NCBI GenBank assembly: GCA_910589145.1
Contig: CAJUSD010000002.1
Span: 62,001-126,000 of the forward strand
Length of the DNA: 64,000 bases
From: an uncultured Oscillospiraceae bacterium
GTDB lineage: Bacteria; Bacillota; Clostridia; Oscillospirales; Ruminococcaceae
Reading direction: 5' to 3'
The position numbers and the translations under genes are program-made. Shown piece after piece: positions 7,207 to 16,283 of the stretch. The stretch's first letter is position 1, and each line of letters opens with the position of its first letter. The notes under the pieces are model-generated. The model worked only from the letters and a program-made list of their open reading frames with translations, was not told the DNA's origin and did not search any database.

Positions 7207-9252
7207 TTACTCGGTTCTTAATGTATCCCAGTAGATTTCAACCTCATCCCCGTCACGAACCTCTTCAACATAGGAAGCCGTCCTTCCGTTAATGCGAAGG
7301 ACTATATTTCCTTGCGGCTTGCTGGGGTCGATGTCTACATAGTTAAGCATATCCACGAAAAGGTAAGAGCTTTTGTCATGTTTTTGCCGGAGCGTCAAAA
7401 CCTCTCCATTAAGCCGGATTTTAATAGTATTTTCCTTTTCCTCCACTGGCTGCTGTGGAGCAGCTTCCTCCTCCTTATGTTCCAAAACTGCAACCCATTC
7501 ATAATGAACTTCATCATCTGGAACGATAGTATATCCCAATCCCTGCGGGAGTTGATTCACTGTAAACCGGTGGCAGGATGGGTCTATCCTCCGCTCACGG
7601 CACAAATCTTCCAATGTCACAAGATGCCGGGTTTTTAATACATCCAGCTCACGGATCATCCGGTTTCCATCCACAGGAGCCCCGTTGATGGTTACAATGG
7701 TTCCACCCCTTGTTGACTGGCCATTAAGCCGGAATAGGATTTCCTGATATCCCTCTACTGCCTGTTCTACTGTGATGGAAGCATCCTGGCCTGTAACGGC
7801 CGGTTCCATGGTAATTTCATCGTTGGGACGGACTGGGGTAGTGATGCTGGCAGCCTGCCCATTGACCAGAACTGTAGCCGCTGTTGGCCTTCCGCCCCGA
7901 ACCACCCGTTTCTCGCCGTCTACCTCAAAGGTAAGGCTTTTACCTGAACGCCCCAAAAGCTGGTTCCGTTCATAACCGTTGAGCAGCAGTAGTTCCATAA
8001 CATTAGCTGGTTCCCTGGCCATAATCTGAATAGGCTTCCTGTTAAGGGTAACAGAGTATTTCCTGTTGTTGCGGTTTGTCATGGCAGTAATAGCAATCCC
8101 TACAGGAGTGGCGAATTCTGGCCCGCTCACATTTTCCTCTGAAATAACCATCCGTTTCATATAATTGTTGCCGCCTACCGCAACTTTGTTTTCCATCATG
8201 GAAAGACCTTTTGCCACAAGGCCGCATAAGCCGTCCAATTTGCTTCCGCCTCCAACCATAAAGACAGCGGCGGGAGCCTTTCCGTTGATCTCCAATATCC
8301 GGCCGCAAATTTCTGAACAAAGGTTTTCTACCGCAGGCTGAACCTTTTCTTTCAGATCTGCAGCGGAAATTTTATAGGAAAATCCTAAAATGTCCTCATA
8401 ATGAATAGACTTTGCCCCTTCAGAAAGGGAAAATTTCATCTGTTCTGCCATATGGAAATCCACCAGGCAGCTTTGAACAATTGCTTCGGTAATTTCATCC
8501 CCTGCAACTGTCGCCATAGTATACGCAACAACGCTCCCCCCTTCCGAAATGGCAATATCGGAAGTACCCGCGCCAATATCCACTAAAACGAGGTTGAGCA
8601 TCCGCAGCTCATGAGGGATGATGGCATTCATAGCAGCAATAGGTTCCAATGTGATATTGGAAACCTTGAGGCCGCAGCGCCCCATGGAAGCATAAAGGCT
8701 GTCCACAACCTCGCCTGGAAGAAAGGTAGCAATAATATCCGTTTTCATTTTTTTGCCCCGGTGTCCCTGCAAAGGCGACATAGGGTAATCGTCCAGATAA
8801 TATTGAATAACTGAGTGGCCAACATAGCACAAGGGAATATTCGGCTGTTCTCCTGCCAAAAGTTCCTCTTCCGCCTGCTGGATAGCGCACATTTCCAGTT
8901 CAGCCACCTGCTGGCTGTTAATAGGATCGTTGGTCTCCAGGTTGATTTCATAGGAAGCTTTCTGAGTGCGCAGAGCGCGCCCTGCAGCAGCAACATAGAC
9001 TTCATGGAGTTCTATCCCCAGGTCTTCCTCCAACATTCTGCGCACTTTGCCGGCAGTCTCTGCCACTTCCTCAATATCCTCTATCTGCCCGTCTTTCATG
9101 GCGCGGCGGGAATATTCCATCTGGTGGATTTTAGCAATATGGAACTGGCTTCCTTCGCTTTGCCCCACAATGCCGATTACATTATGTGTACCAATATCCA
9201 GAGCAAAAATAGGTTCATTTTTCTGCTGCTGGGCTGCGTTTTCATTTTCCAT
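7207..9252 (-). CDS. FtsA/PilM-like ATPase with long C-terminal extension
   Basis: A 681-residue actin-fold (ASKHA) protein. The phosphate-1 loop is ALDIGTHNVIGIVG (about residues 17-30), phosphate-2 is LVLVDIGAGTSDIA (about 220-233), and the adenosine motif is VFMVGGGSKLDGL (about 324-336). Typical FtsA is 400-440 residues. Here about 270 further residues follow, with repeated beta-grasp-like modules (VLVNGQAASI..RPNDEI, IVTINGAPVDG, IVLRINGRTAS..VRDGDEVEIYW). FtsA and PilM anchor filaments or pili to the membrane, but I see no amphipathic C-terminal helix. Its place beside a carboxypeptidase and motility regulators suggests an envelope role. The exact function is unknown. Confidence 0.75.
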   Translation of the reverse strand: MENENAAQQQKNEPIFALDIGTHNVIGIVGQSEGSQFHIAKIHQMEYSRRAMKDGQIEDIEEVAETAGKVRRMLEEDLGIELHEVYVAAAGRALRTQKASYEINLETNDPINSQQVAELEMCAIQQAEEELLAGEQPNIPLCYVGHSVIQYYLDDYPMSPLQGHRGKKMKTDIIATFLPGEVVDSLYASMGRCGLKVSNITLEPIAAMNAIIPHELRMLNLVLVDIGAGTSDIAISEGGSVVAYTMATVAGDEITEAIVQSCLVDFHMAEQMKFSLSEGAKSIHYEDILGFSYKISAADLKEKVQPAVENLCSEICGRILEINGKAPAAVFMVGGGSKLDGLCGLVAKGLSMMENKVAVGGNNYMKRMVISEENVSGPEFATPVGIAITAMTNRNNRKYSVTLNRKPIQIMAREPANVMELLLLNGYERNQLLGRSGKSLTFEVDGEKRVVRGGRPTAATVLVNGQAASITTPVRPNDEITMEPAVTGQDASITVEQAVEGYQEILFRLNGQSTRGGTIVTINGAPVDGNRMIRELDVLKTRHLVTLEDLCRERRIDPSCHRFTVNQLPQGLGYTIVPDDEVHYEWVAVLEHKEEEAAPQQPVEEKENTIKIRLNGEVLTLRQKHDKSSYLFVDMLNYVDIDPSKPQGNIVLRINGRTASYVEEVRDGDEVEIYWDTLRTE

Positions 9253-9414
9253 CTATCATCCGCCTCTCCTGACAATTCAGTCGTTTTCCCTTTTGGGATG
9301 GAATCAGGGCTGAAGCCCTCTTTGGAAACGCGATAAAATACATAAACAGCTTATAGATTTTATCTGTTGAAAAGCCTATCCGTAAATAAAATATATGCAG
9401 GCAGTAGAGCCGAA

Positions 9415-10221
9415 TTATTTGCGGGATTTTTCTAAATACTCCTCAAAACAAATTCCGTCCTGCATAATCTGTTTGGCGGCTTCTTCACCCACATAACGAA
9501 AATGCCAAGGTTCCCAGCAAACACCGGTAATCTCTGTTTTCCCTTCTGGGTAACGGAGAATAAAGCCATAGTCAGCGGAATGTTCAAGCAGCCACCCGGC
9601 AGCAGCCGTTTCCGCAAAACCAGAATCCAGTACCTGATAGGATAAAGTTGTAATATCGACTGCCAGGCCTGTATGGTGTTCGCTCCGTCCTGGGCGGGCA
9701 ACCCATTGTCTCGCCTGCTCCTGGGCATCTTCAAGGGTTAACCCATAATTCTGGTAGTTGTGCACTTTTCTTTGATAAAGGGTATTCTGATCGTCAACGC
9801 TGCGATAACTGGAACTCACTATCAGATTTACTCCCTGTACAGCTGCATCCTGTATCATTTGAGTTAGAGAACCCTGGATGCGGTAATCAACCTGCCCGCC
9901 GCCTGGCAGGGAGACAAGCGCGACGGTAAAATCTTTCGGCAAAGGGTTCCATTCATTTACAAGGATCATATTCCAGGATGGGTTTGGCTTTTCAGTATCT
10001 GAAGTGCTTTCCATATTGGAAGGGGGATTTTGGTATGTTTGAGTTTCCTGCTTTTTTAAAGGTTCTGAAAAACTTATAATGTTAGACTGAATAGAAGGCA
10101 GAATAAGCTGCGGTAATATAATCGTACTATCTTCAGCTGCATACACATTTCTGCATACTTCTAGCGGGAAAATTGTCAGCATCATTACCAAAAGTACAGC
10201 CTCTATATGTACCTTTTTCAA
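9415..10221 (-). CDS. D-alanyl-D-alanine carboxypeptidase, VanY/M15B family
   Basis: A 268-residue secreted or membrane-tethered zinc peptidase that trims peptidoglycan stem peptides. An N-terminal hydrophobic segment (VLLVMMLTIFPLEVCRNVYA) acts as signal or anchor. The catalytic core has SSYRSVDDQ, then SEHHTGLAVDI with the zinc His and Asp, and finally EPWHFRYVG with the catalytic Glu and the last zinc His. All expected residues are present. Wall remodelling near flagellar genes could help rod passage, but this protein is not specific to flagella and may have a general wall role. Confidence 0.88.
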   Translation of the reverse strand: MKKVHIEAVLLVMMLTIFPLEVCRNVYAAEDSTIILPQLILPSIQSNIISFSEPLKKQETQTYQNPPSNMESTSDTEKPNPSWNMILVNEWNPLPKDFTVALVSLPGGGQVDYRIQGSLTQMIQDAAVQGVNLIVSSSYRSVDDQNTLYQRKVHNYQNYGLTLEDAQEQARQWVARPGRSEHHTGLAVDITTLSYQVLDSGFAETAAAGWLLEHSADYGFILRYPEGKTEITGVCWEPWHFRYVGEEAAKQIMQDGICFEEYLEKSRK

Positions 10222-10342
10222 AAAAGCAGCTCCCCTTTTCCTATTTTACCACAAATACGCATATAAATAAACTCCTATTTATCACTTTTATCAAATTCAA
10301 GGGGGATTTTACACCTTGCAGATTTCATTCAGCTGAACTGAC

Positions 10343-10375
10343 AACCAGGATGCTTTTTAGAAAAGCACCCTGGTT
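10343..10375. other. Strong hairpin without T-tail
   Basis: AACCAGGATGCTTTT pairs with AAAAGCACCCTGGTT across a 3-base loop, with one mismatch. It lies between the FlhB-like gene and the carboxypeptidase. Neither strand has a T-run after it, so it may be an RNA-processing or weak termination hairpin. Confidence 0.5.
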
Positions 10376-10448
10376 CATGCAATAAGCAATATAAAAAGTT
10401 TTTTAATATGTCCCTGACGAGATTGCCTCATCAAACAATACCTGCATA

Positions 10449-10880
10449 TCAGCTTTCTGTTTCTTCATTTTTTTGCGGCTGGCTTTCTTCTGTATTTTGG
10501 GGGCTTTGGTTATTTCTGACAACTGTTGAGGTAACAGGTCTGCGGCTGTTAAGCCGTTTTGCCCGTTCGCTCAATGATTTTCTTCTCTGTTTCTGCGGCT
10601 GGCCGGAAGAATTCCCCTTGATCTCTGATGAAACCTGCAAAAGCTGACAATAAACTGCGGCAATTACTTCATACAATTCCGGCGGGACACTGTTTCCCAC
10701 TTCCAGCATGCACAAAAGAGACGCTGCACTGTCGTCCCGAAAGACAGGTATCCCCTTTTGCTCGGCAATATCAATAATTTTTTCCGCGACGCTTCCGTAT
10801 CCAGAGGCGATCACAATGGGAGCCTCATCCCGTTCGGCGTTGTATTTAAGGGCAACCGCTTTTTGTTTAGACTTTGACAT
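10449..10880 (-). CDS. FlhB C-terminal-domain paralogue (FlhX/YlqH type)
   Basis: A 143-residue soluble protein matching only the cytoplasmic C-terminal domain of the export switch FlhB. It has KAVALKYNAERDEAPIVIAS, then AEKIIDIAEQKGIPVFRD, then SVPPELYEVIAAVYCQLL. The self-cleaving NPTH site is absent. A basic, Gln/Arg-rich tail follows. I start it at ATG 10880, although an in-frame GTG at 10886 is possible. It overlaps the end of the FliK-like gene by 14 bases, so the two are translationally coupled. Paralogues like this can stand in for the cleaved FlhB C-domain in export (family knowledge). Confidence 0.83.
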   Translation of the reverse strand: MSKSKQKAVALKYNAERDEAPIVIASGYGSVAEKIIDIAEQKGIPVFRDDSAASLLCMLEVGNSVPPELYEVIAAVYCQLLQVSSEIKGNSSGQPQKQRRKSLSERAKRLNSRRPVTSTVVRNNQSPQNTEESQPQKNEETES

Positions 10881-12306
10881 TGACACCCGTCCTTTTATAT
10901 GGGAGGGATTTAAAAACGTCCATCAAAGAATTGGGACGTTCCAAAGGATCCACCCTGATTTTTTCAAATCGGTAAGAAGTAGCATTAATACATCTTTCAA
11001 TGCGTCCAACCGCGTTACGGAAAATACGGCAGTAATTCGGAGGACATCTGAGGGAAAGCTCGACTTTCTTGCCAAGCGTATATAATTCAGCTTCAAACTT
11101 GCCCATACCCTCAATGTCAAAGACAAGAAGCATATGGATACAGTCGCCGCGTTCCGCTTTATCGTCGCTGCGGTCTTCCTCGCCATTGGGGTTAATCCAA
11201 ATTTCAGCAAAGGACTGGAGCATATTATACTCTACCGGAACAACGAAATGGAGAAGGGGCGTAAAATGACAAGGGGAAGAAAGAAGGCTGGTAATAATTT
11301 TTTCAATTTTTTCAGAAGTTGCGGAGGTCATTTCCTCATCGCCAGCCTGTTTCCCTAGGATTTTGGTAAGTACATCCATAATTTTGGACTTTTCCGCTTC
11401 TTCAACTTCCTGATCTTCACTGCCCCCGCGGATATCGTTTCGGACTCCATACTGAAAATCCCGCACCAGAGAAACAAACTGCTTTCTATCCTCCCCATTA
11501 AGCAGCAGGAACAGCGTGGACGCAGCTTCCTGAAAAAAATCCGGGTTGTCATTAAAGCGCGAAAGATTATAAAGGGTAATGGAACTTATTTTAGCCATTT
11601 TGGAGTTAAACAACAGGTTTCCTTCCATCTCTTTCAGAATATCCATTGCTTCTGCCTTGAGCTGGACAAATTTTTCCGGTGCGTCTTCCTGACGGAACCG
11701 GACAGAGAGGTCTGCCAGCCTTTGGGAAATGTTCCTGCTTGGCTCCAAACTTTGGGAAAGGAATTTCAAACTGTTGGAAACCGCATTTAAAGCGTCACGC
11801 CGTCCAGCCAGATTATTAATGGATTTCAGCATATTGGCAATAGCCGACTGCATTTCACTGGAGGGATTGTCAGACAGGAGGTTTCTCAGGTAATCAAACA
11901 TCTCCCCCTTGAAGGTAGTAGCAGAGGTTTCCTGATTCGCCATTTCAGCGGCAATATCCTCCGGCTTAATCAAAAGGGAGTGGAACATCTGTTCAATTTC
12001 CTGTGTAATGGCTGTATTCTTAATTGGCAAAAGCTGCACAATTTCCTGTAAAACATAGATATTTTTTAGGAAATTGACTGCCGAACTGGGATCTTTCAGA
12101 AGACTTGCCATAGCATTGGAGGAATTTTCCTTTTGAATCATCCCATTATTCTGTTTCAGGATTTCCTCCTCAGTAGCAGGGCGTACTACAGTCGGAACAT
12201 CTTGAAGATTAAACGGCGCAGACGGATCCGCCACCTGCCGGGCCACGGGAACCTGATTTTTATTGTTGTTAATAAAAGGGGTAGTTATTTTTAATAGGTC
12301 AGCCAT
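10867..12306 (-). CDS. FliK-like hook-length / export-switch protein (YlqG-like)
   Basis: A 479-residue hydrophilic, helix-rich protein. The C-terminal ~110 residues (LLVFDIEGMGKFEAELYTLG, then FRNAVGRIERCINA) resemble the FliK hook-length-control C-domain in layout. The rest is low in recognisable motifs. In Bacillus the FlhB C-domain paralogue ylqH is preceded by such a gene (ylqG), and here the same pair overlaps. The ribosome site is AAGGTGATAGACC before ATG 12306. A second FliK (36816-38024) is encoded in the main operon, so this one is probably a specialised partner of the FlhB paralogue. That pairing is inferred. Confidence 0.6.
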   Translation of the reverse strand: MADLLKITTPFINNNKNQVPVARQVADPSAPFNLQDVPTVVRPATEEEILKQNNGMIQKENSSNAMASLLKDPSSAVNFLKNIYVLQEIVQLLPIKNTAITQEIEQMFHSLLIKPEDIAAEMANQETSATTFKGEMFDYLRNLLSDNPSSEMQSAIANMLKSINNLAGRRDALNAVSNSLKFLSQSLEPSRNISQRLADLSVRFRQEDAPEKFVQLKAEAMDILKEMEGNLLFNSKMAKISSITLYNLSRFNDNPDFFQEAASTLFLLLNGEDRKQFVSLVRDFQYGVRNDIRGGSEDQEVEEAEKSKIMDVLTKILGKQAGDEEMTSATSEKIEKIITSLLSSPCHFTPLLHFVVPVEYNMLQSFAEIWINPNGEEDRSDDKAERGDCIHMLLVFDIEGMGKFEAELYTLGKKVELSLRCPPNYCRIFRNAVGRIERCINATSYRFEKIRVDPLERPNSLMDVFKSLPYKRTGVNVKV

Positions 12307-12778
12307 GGTCTATCACCTTGCAGTATCGTATTTTTTCGCCGTTCCAAACGGACTCCCCCATCCTGGGCGGTGTCTCTATTTTTATAAGGGGGGAAAGACA
12401 GGAAAACAAAAAGGACAGCCGTATTTTTCAGCGTTTTGTAAATGCACCGAAAAAACAGCGCCGTTTTTTCTATCTACATAAAAAATTATCAAAAACCCAC
12501 AAAAATCCTACAACTTTTCTTTGCAGAATAAAAAACGGCTTATCAATCAACACTTGTTGATTTCATTAGCAGATTCCCCAAATTTTATCTATATTATATG
12601 GCATATTTATTCTTATGTACCATAAAAAGAGGGGAGTGCACGCAAAAATACCCTTCATAAATATATATCGTTATTTTTTTCAAAAAATTAAGCTTGCAAG
12701 TTGAGATTTACAAAAAAGTGTCGATAAGTTATAATAGGGAGTAGTATCTAAATTTTTAGGAAATAGTAGGTGAATGCT
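12307..12778. other. Divergent control region between the FliK-like gene and cheA
   Basis: About 470 AT-rich bases between divergent operons. It contains the cheA promoter (12707-12735) and an 18-bp palindrome AATCAACA-CT-TGTTGATT (12545-12562). A minus-strand TATAAT (12593-12598) could serve the FliK-like operon, with only a poor -35. The palindrome is placed well to be a regulator site for one or both operons. No gene is supported here. Confidence 0.55.
12707..12735 (+). promoter_or_regulatory. Promoter of the cheA-cheW-cheR-cheB operon
   Basis: TTTACA (12707-12712), a 17-base spacer and a perfect TATAAT (12730-12735) give a good sigma-A promoter 44 bases before the cheA start. GTCGATAA (12720-12727) inside it is one base from the sigma-28 -10 box GCCGATAA, but no TAAA -35 lies 15 bases before it. 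Sigma-A is therefore favoured. Confidence 0.7.
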
Positions 12779-14899
12779 ATGAGTACGATTGATCCAAACA
12801 TGGAACTGATGGCAGGCTTTATCGAAGAAAATACCCTCCTGCTGGATACCTTAGACGAAATTATGATTGAATCTGAGAAATCCAAAAACATCAGCGAAAA
12901 AAATATCAGTGAAATCTTCCGCATCATGCACACCATTAAGGGAAATTCCGGGATGATGGGGTTTGAGACGCTTGCGAATATGGCGCACTCGGTAGAAGAC
13001 GTATTCTTCATTTTCCGGGAAGATCCTTCCAAGCTGAACATAGTCCAGGACAGCATTTTTGATTTGCTGTTCCAAGCGTCGGATTTCATCAAAAACGAAA
13101 TGGATGCGCTTCAGGGCGGCGATGCGGAACATCAGGACCCCCAGCCAATCATTGACCAGCTTCACAAACAGGTTGCCCGCATGAACGGGGAATCTGGAGC
13201 AGGTGCCAAAGAACCCGCGCCTGCTGCGGGTACGTCCAATGCTCCAGCTGCGCCTGTTCCCTCTGCACCCGACTCCCTTGCTCATAGTGTGAATGGGTAT
13301 TACCATGTACAGGTATTCTTTGAAGAGGAAAGCCGCATGGAAAACCTCCGCGCCTATATGCTTTTAAGCCAGTTAAAAGACTGGTGCGAAAACCTGGAAT
13401 CTGTTCCCCAATCCCCTGAATCTGATTCCGGTTTAACTGCCCAGATTGTGCAAAACGGCTTTTACATTCGCTTTAAGACCGCTTCCAGCTCAGAAGACGT
13501 TATGGAAGTAATTCGGAATACTGTTGAAGTAAAGACAGCGTCCATGATTTCTGAACAAGAATATGTGGCTGCTGGCGGAACTCCTCTGCCAGTACAGGCG
13601 GAAGAACCCCCAGCAGTAGAGGCCCGCGCTCCACAGGCCGATACAGCGCCCAGTACACCAGCGCCAGCCCCGGCTGCTGCTTCGTCTGCTCCGTCCAACA
13701 CTGCTCCCAAGGGTGTAAAACAAAATCTTATCAGCGTGAACCAAATTAAACTGGATCACTTGATGGATTTAATGGGAGAAATTGTAACGGCTGAATCTAT
13801 TGTTGCCAGCAACCCAGATTTAAAAGGTCTTACTTTGGACAACTTTAACAAATCCATGCGGGAACTGCGCAAGCTGACTGACGAACTTCAAGATGTGGTT
13901 ATGTCCATCCGAATGGTTCCCCTTTCCGGTACTTTCCAGAAGATGAACCGTATTATCCGGGATATGTGCAAGAAACTGGATAAGAATGTAAACCTTGAAA
14001 CTTTCGGCGGGGAAACCGAGGTTGATAAAACAATCAACGATTCTTTGGCTGACCCCTTCATGCATATGATCCGCAACTCGGTAGACCACGCCATTGAATC
14101 CCCTGAGGAGCGGCGTGCTTTGGGCAAACCGGAAGCTGGAAAGGTAACTCTTTCCGCACAGAACATCGGCGGTGATATTGTTATTACTGTGTCCGACGAC
14201 GGATGCGGCCTGGATCCGGTGAAATTGATGAACAAGGCGCGCAATCAGGGACTGCTGACAAAACCGGAATCCGAGTATACGGAAAAGGAAATCTACAACT
14301 TCATCATGCAGGCGGGCTTCTCCACCAATACTCAGGTAACGGAGTATTCCGGGCGTGGTGTTGGTATGGATGTAGTGCGTAAAAATATCGAGAAGGTAGG
14401 CGGTACAATTTCCATTGACAGTAAACTCCATGTAGGCACTACCTTCACCATTAAGATTCCTTTGACTCTGGCAATTATCGACGGTATGGAAATTTCAGTA
14501 GGCAACATTATATTTACTCTGCCTATCAATTCTATTGAACGTTCTATTAAGATTACCAGCAACGACCAGTTAATTCACAATACTGACGGAACAGAAATGA
14601 TTATGCTGTATGGCCAATGTTATCCTTTGATCCGGCTTCATGAGCTGTACGGGATTGAGACCTCTGTCACCAATATTTTTGACGGCATTGTCATTTTAAT
14701 TGAATATGGCGAGAAAGAATGCTGCATTTTTGCAGACGAGCTTCTCGGTGAACAGCAGGTAGTTGTAAAGCCCTTCCCTGTATTCCTGAACAAATATGAT
14801 ATTAAGGGTTACGGGCTTTCGGGCTGCACCATTCTTGGTGATGGCAACATCAGCCTGATTATGGACGCAAACAGCCTGTTACATTTGAATGAAAGGTAG
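12779..14899 (+). CDS. cheA: Chemotaxis histidine kinase CheA
   Basis: A 706-residue kinase that passes phosphate from receptors to CheY and CheB. Domains in order: P1 HPt with phospho-acceptor His51 in RIMHTIKGNSGMMGF; a P2 response-regulator docking domain (about 180-270); a Pro/Ala-rich linker; P3 dimerisation; P4 ATPase with the N-box IRNSVDHAIE, G1 SDDGCGLD and G2 YSGRGVGMDVV; and P5 CheW-like at the C-terminus. All key residues are present. I choose ATG 12779 because AGGTGA precedes it, over an in-frame GTG at 12770. It is first in a four-gene operon with cheW, cheR and cheB. Confidence 0.97.
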   Translation: MSTIDPNMELMAGFIEENTLLLDTLDEIMIESEKSKNISEKNISEIFRIMHTIKGNSGMMGFETLANMAHSVEDVFFIFREDPSKLNIVQDSIFDLLFQASDFIKNEMDALQGGDAEHQDPQPIIDQLHKQVARMNGESGAGAKEPAPAAGTSNAPAAPVPSAPDSLAHSVNGYYHVQVFFEEESRMENLRAYMLLSQLKDWCENLESVPQSPESDSGLTAQIVQNGFYIRFKTASSSEDVMEVIRNTVEVKTASMISEQEYVAAGGTPLPVQAEEPPAVEARAPQADTAPSTPAPAPAAASSAPSNTAPKGVKQNLISVNQIKLDHLMDLMGEIVTAESIVASNPDLKGLTLDNFNKSMRELRKLTDELQDVVMSIRMVPLSGTFQKMNRIIRDMCKKLDKNVNLETFGGETEVDKTINDSLADPFMHMIRNSVDHAIESPEERRALGKPEAGKVTLSAQNIGGDIVITVSDDGCGLDPVKLMNKARNQGLLTKPESEYTEKEIYNFIMQAGFSTNTQVTEYSGRGVGMDVVRKNIEKVGGTISIDSKLHVGTTFTIKIPLTLAIIDGMEISVGNIIFTLPINSIERSIKITSNDQLIHNTDGTEMIMLYGQCYPLIRLHELYGIETSVTNIFDGIVILIEYGEKECCIFADELLGEQQVVVKPFPVFLNKYDIKGYGLSGCTILGDGNISLIMDANSLLHLNER

Positions 14900-14907
14900 T
14901 GGAACCT

Positions 14908-15396
14908 ATGAGCGATATACAGAGCGTCAGCACCATGGTTGAAGGTGATATGAGTGATCGCTACCTCACCTTTTTCCTGGGGGAAACCATTTACGGACTG
15001 GAACTGTTCCGGGTAGTAGATATTTTGACCATTCCGCCGATTACCCCTGTACCAGGGATTCCTTCTTACATCAAAGGCGTAACCAATCTGCGCGGCAAAA
15101 TTGTCCCTGTCATAGATGTTCGGACTAAGTTTAACCAGATGGAAATTGATTATACTGACAAGACCTGTATCATTGTAGTAGTAATACACGATATGCAGGT
15201 AGGCCTTATTGTGGACAGTGTTTCCGACGTTGTAACAGTTGAACCGAATGAATTTACAAATCCGCCTGAATTTGGAGGCAATGAATCAAACAAATATCTC
15301 TCCACCATAGCGCACACAGGGGGAAGAATCATTCTCAATATTGACTGTGAAAAGTTCTTTGCCAACGACCTGGATATGTTCTCCATCGGAGGTTGA
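14908..15396 (+). CDS. cheW: Chemotaxis adaptor CheW
   Basis: A 162-residue adaptor coupling chemoreceptors to CheA. It has the CheW signature: RYLTFFLGETIYGLEL, ITPVPGIPSYIKGVTNLRG and the conserved IVPVIDVRTKF. The cheA stop is 8 bases upstream. I favour ATG 14908, but the in-frame GTG at 14899 overlapping the cheA stop is possible. Confidence 0.95.
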   Translation: MSDIQSVSTMVEGDMSDRYLTFFLGETIYGLELFRVVDILTIPPITPVPGIPSYIKGVTNLRGKIVPVIDVRTKFNQMEIDYTDKTCIIVVVIHDMQVGLIVDSVSDVVTVEPNEFTNPPEFGGNESNKYLSTIAHTGGRIILNIDCEKFFANDLDMFSIGG

Positions 15397-15428
15397 TTAC
15401 GTATTTCAGATAAAAGGAGCGTCAGCAC

Positions 15429-16280
15429 ATGGCATTAGCAGGCAAACCATCTTCTACTGGTCTAATACACATCACTCAAAATGAATTCCAATCTTTGTTT
15501 ACTTTTGTTAAAAAAAAATATGGGGTCAATCTTGAAAAGAAGCAGACCTTAATAGAAGGCCGTATGACCAACTATCTGCGGGATAAGGGGATTGAAAGCT
15601 TTCAGCAATATCTGGACATTCTTTTCAAAGACTCCAGCGGGCAGGAAGCGACTAACCTTATCAACCGGCTGACCACCAACTATTCTTACTTTATGAGGGA
15701 ACCGGAGCACTATGAATTCTTAAAGAAAGTAGTGCTCCCCCAGTTGGTACAAACACATTCCCGTGACCATGATCTGCGGATATGGAGCGCAGGATGTTCA
15801 GCTGGCCAGGAAGCATATACCACCGCCATGGTTATTGACGAATTTTTCGGGACGCAGAAAGCCCAATGGGATGCGACGATCCTTGCAACAGATATCTCTA
15901 AAAACGTACTAGATAAGGCAACCCAGGGAATTTATGAAGGTGAAAACCTAAAAGATATCCCCCCAGCGTGGAAAAATAAATATTTCGTCAAAACTGGGCC
16001 GGATTTATATCAGGTCAACGAACGTATCCGCAGCCAGGTTGTATTCCGTACCCTGAACCTAATGGAACCCTTTAGTTTCAGGAAGCCGATGGATCTTATT
16101 TTCTGTCGGAATGTAATGATCTACTTTGACGCGGATACCAAACGCCGTTTGGTAGATAAATTCTATGATTCTATGGCGGAGGGCGGATATTTCCTGATTG
16201 GTCATTCTGAAACGATTGACCGAAGCGTTTCCAGGTTCCGCTACTTAAAACCTGCTATCTATCAAAGGGGAGGCAAATAA
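15429..16280 (+). CDS. cheR: Chemoreceptor methyltransferase CheR
   Basis: A 283-residue SAM-dependent enzyme that methylates glutamates on chemoreceptors. It has an N-terminal helical domain with YFMREPEHYEFLK, then the SAM-binding fold with LRIWSAGCSAGQEAYT (about residues 117-132) and ILATDIS. DLIFCRNVMIYF (about 221-232) and a C-terminal LIGHSETI follow. AAAGGAGC precedes the ATG. It is third in the operon, 3 bases before cheB. Confidence 0.96.
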   Translation: MALAGKPSSTGLIHITQNEFQSLFTFVKKKYGVNLEKKQTLIEGRMTNYLRDKGIESFQQYLDILFKDSSGQEATNLINRLTTNYSYFMREPEHYEFLKKVVLPQLVQTHSRDHDLRIWSAGCSAGQEAYTTAMVIDEFFGTQKAQWDATILATDISKNVLDKATQGIYEGENLKDIPPAWKNKYFVKTGPDLYQVNERIRSQVVFRTLNLMEPFSFRKPMDLIFCRNVMIYFDADTKRRLVDKFYDSMAEGGYFLIGHSETIDRSVSRFRYLKPAIYQRGGK

Positions 16281-16283
16281 ACG

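Noticed and set aside
8815..9336. Plus-strand ORF of 173 codons opposite the FtsA-like gene
   Set aside because: Antisense shadow of a strongly supported coding region, with no start site or domain.
12720..12727. Sigma-28 promoter for cheA
   Set aside because: GTCGATAA is close to the -10 box, but no TAAA -35 lies 15 bases upstream, while a good sigma-A promoter overlaps it.
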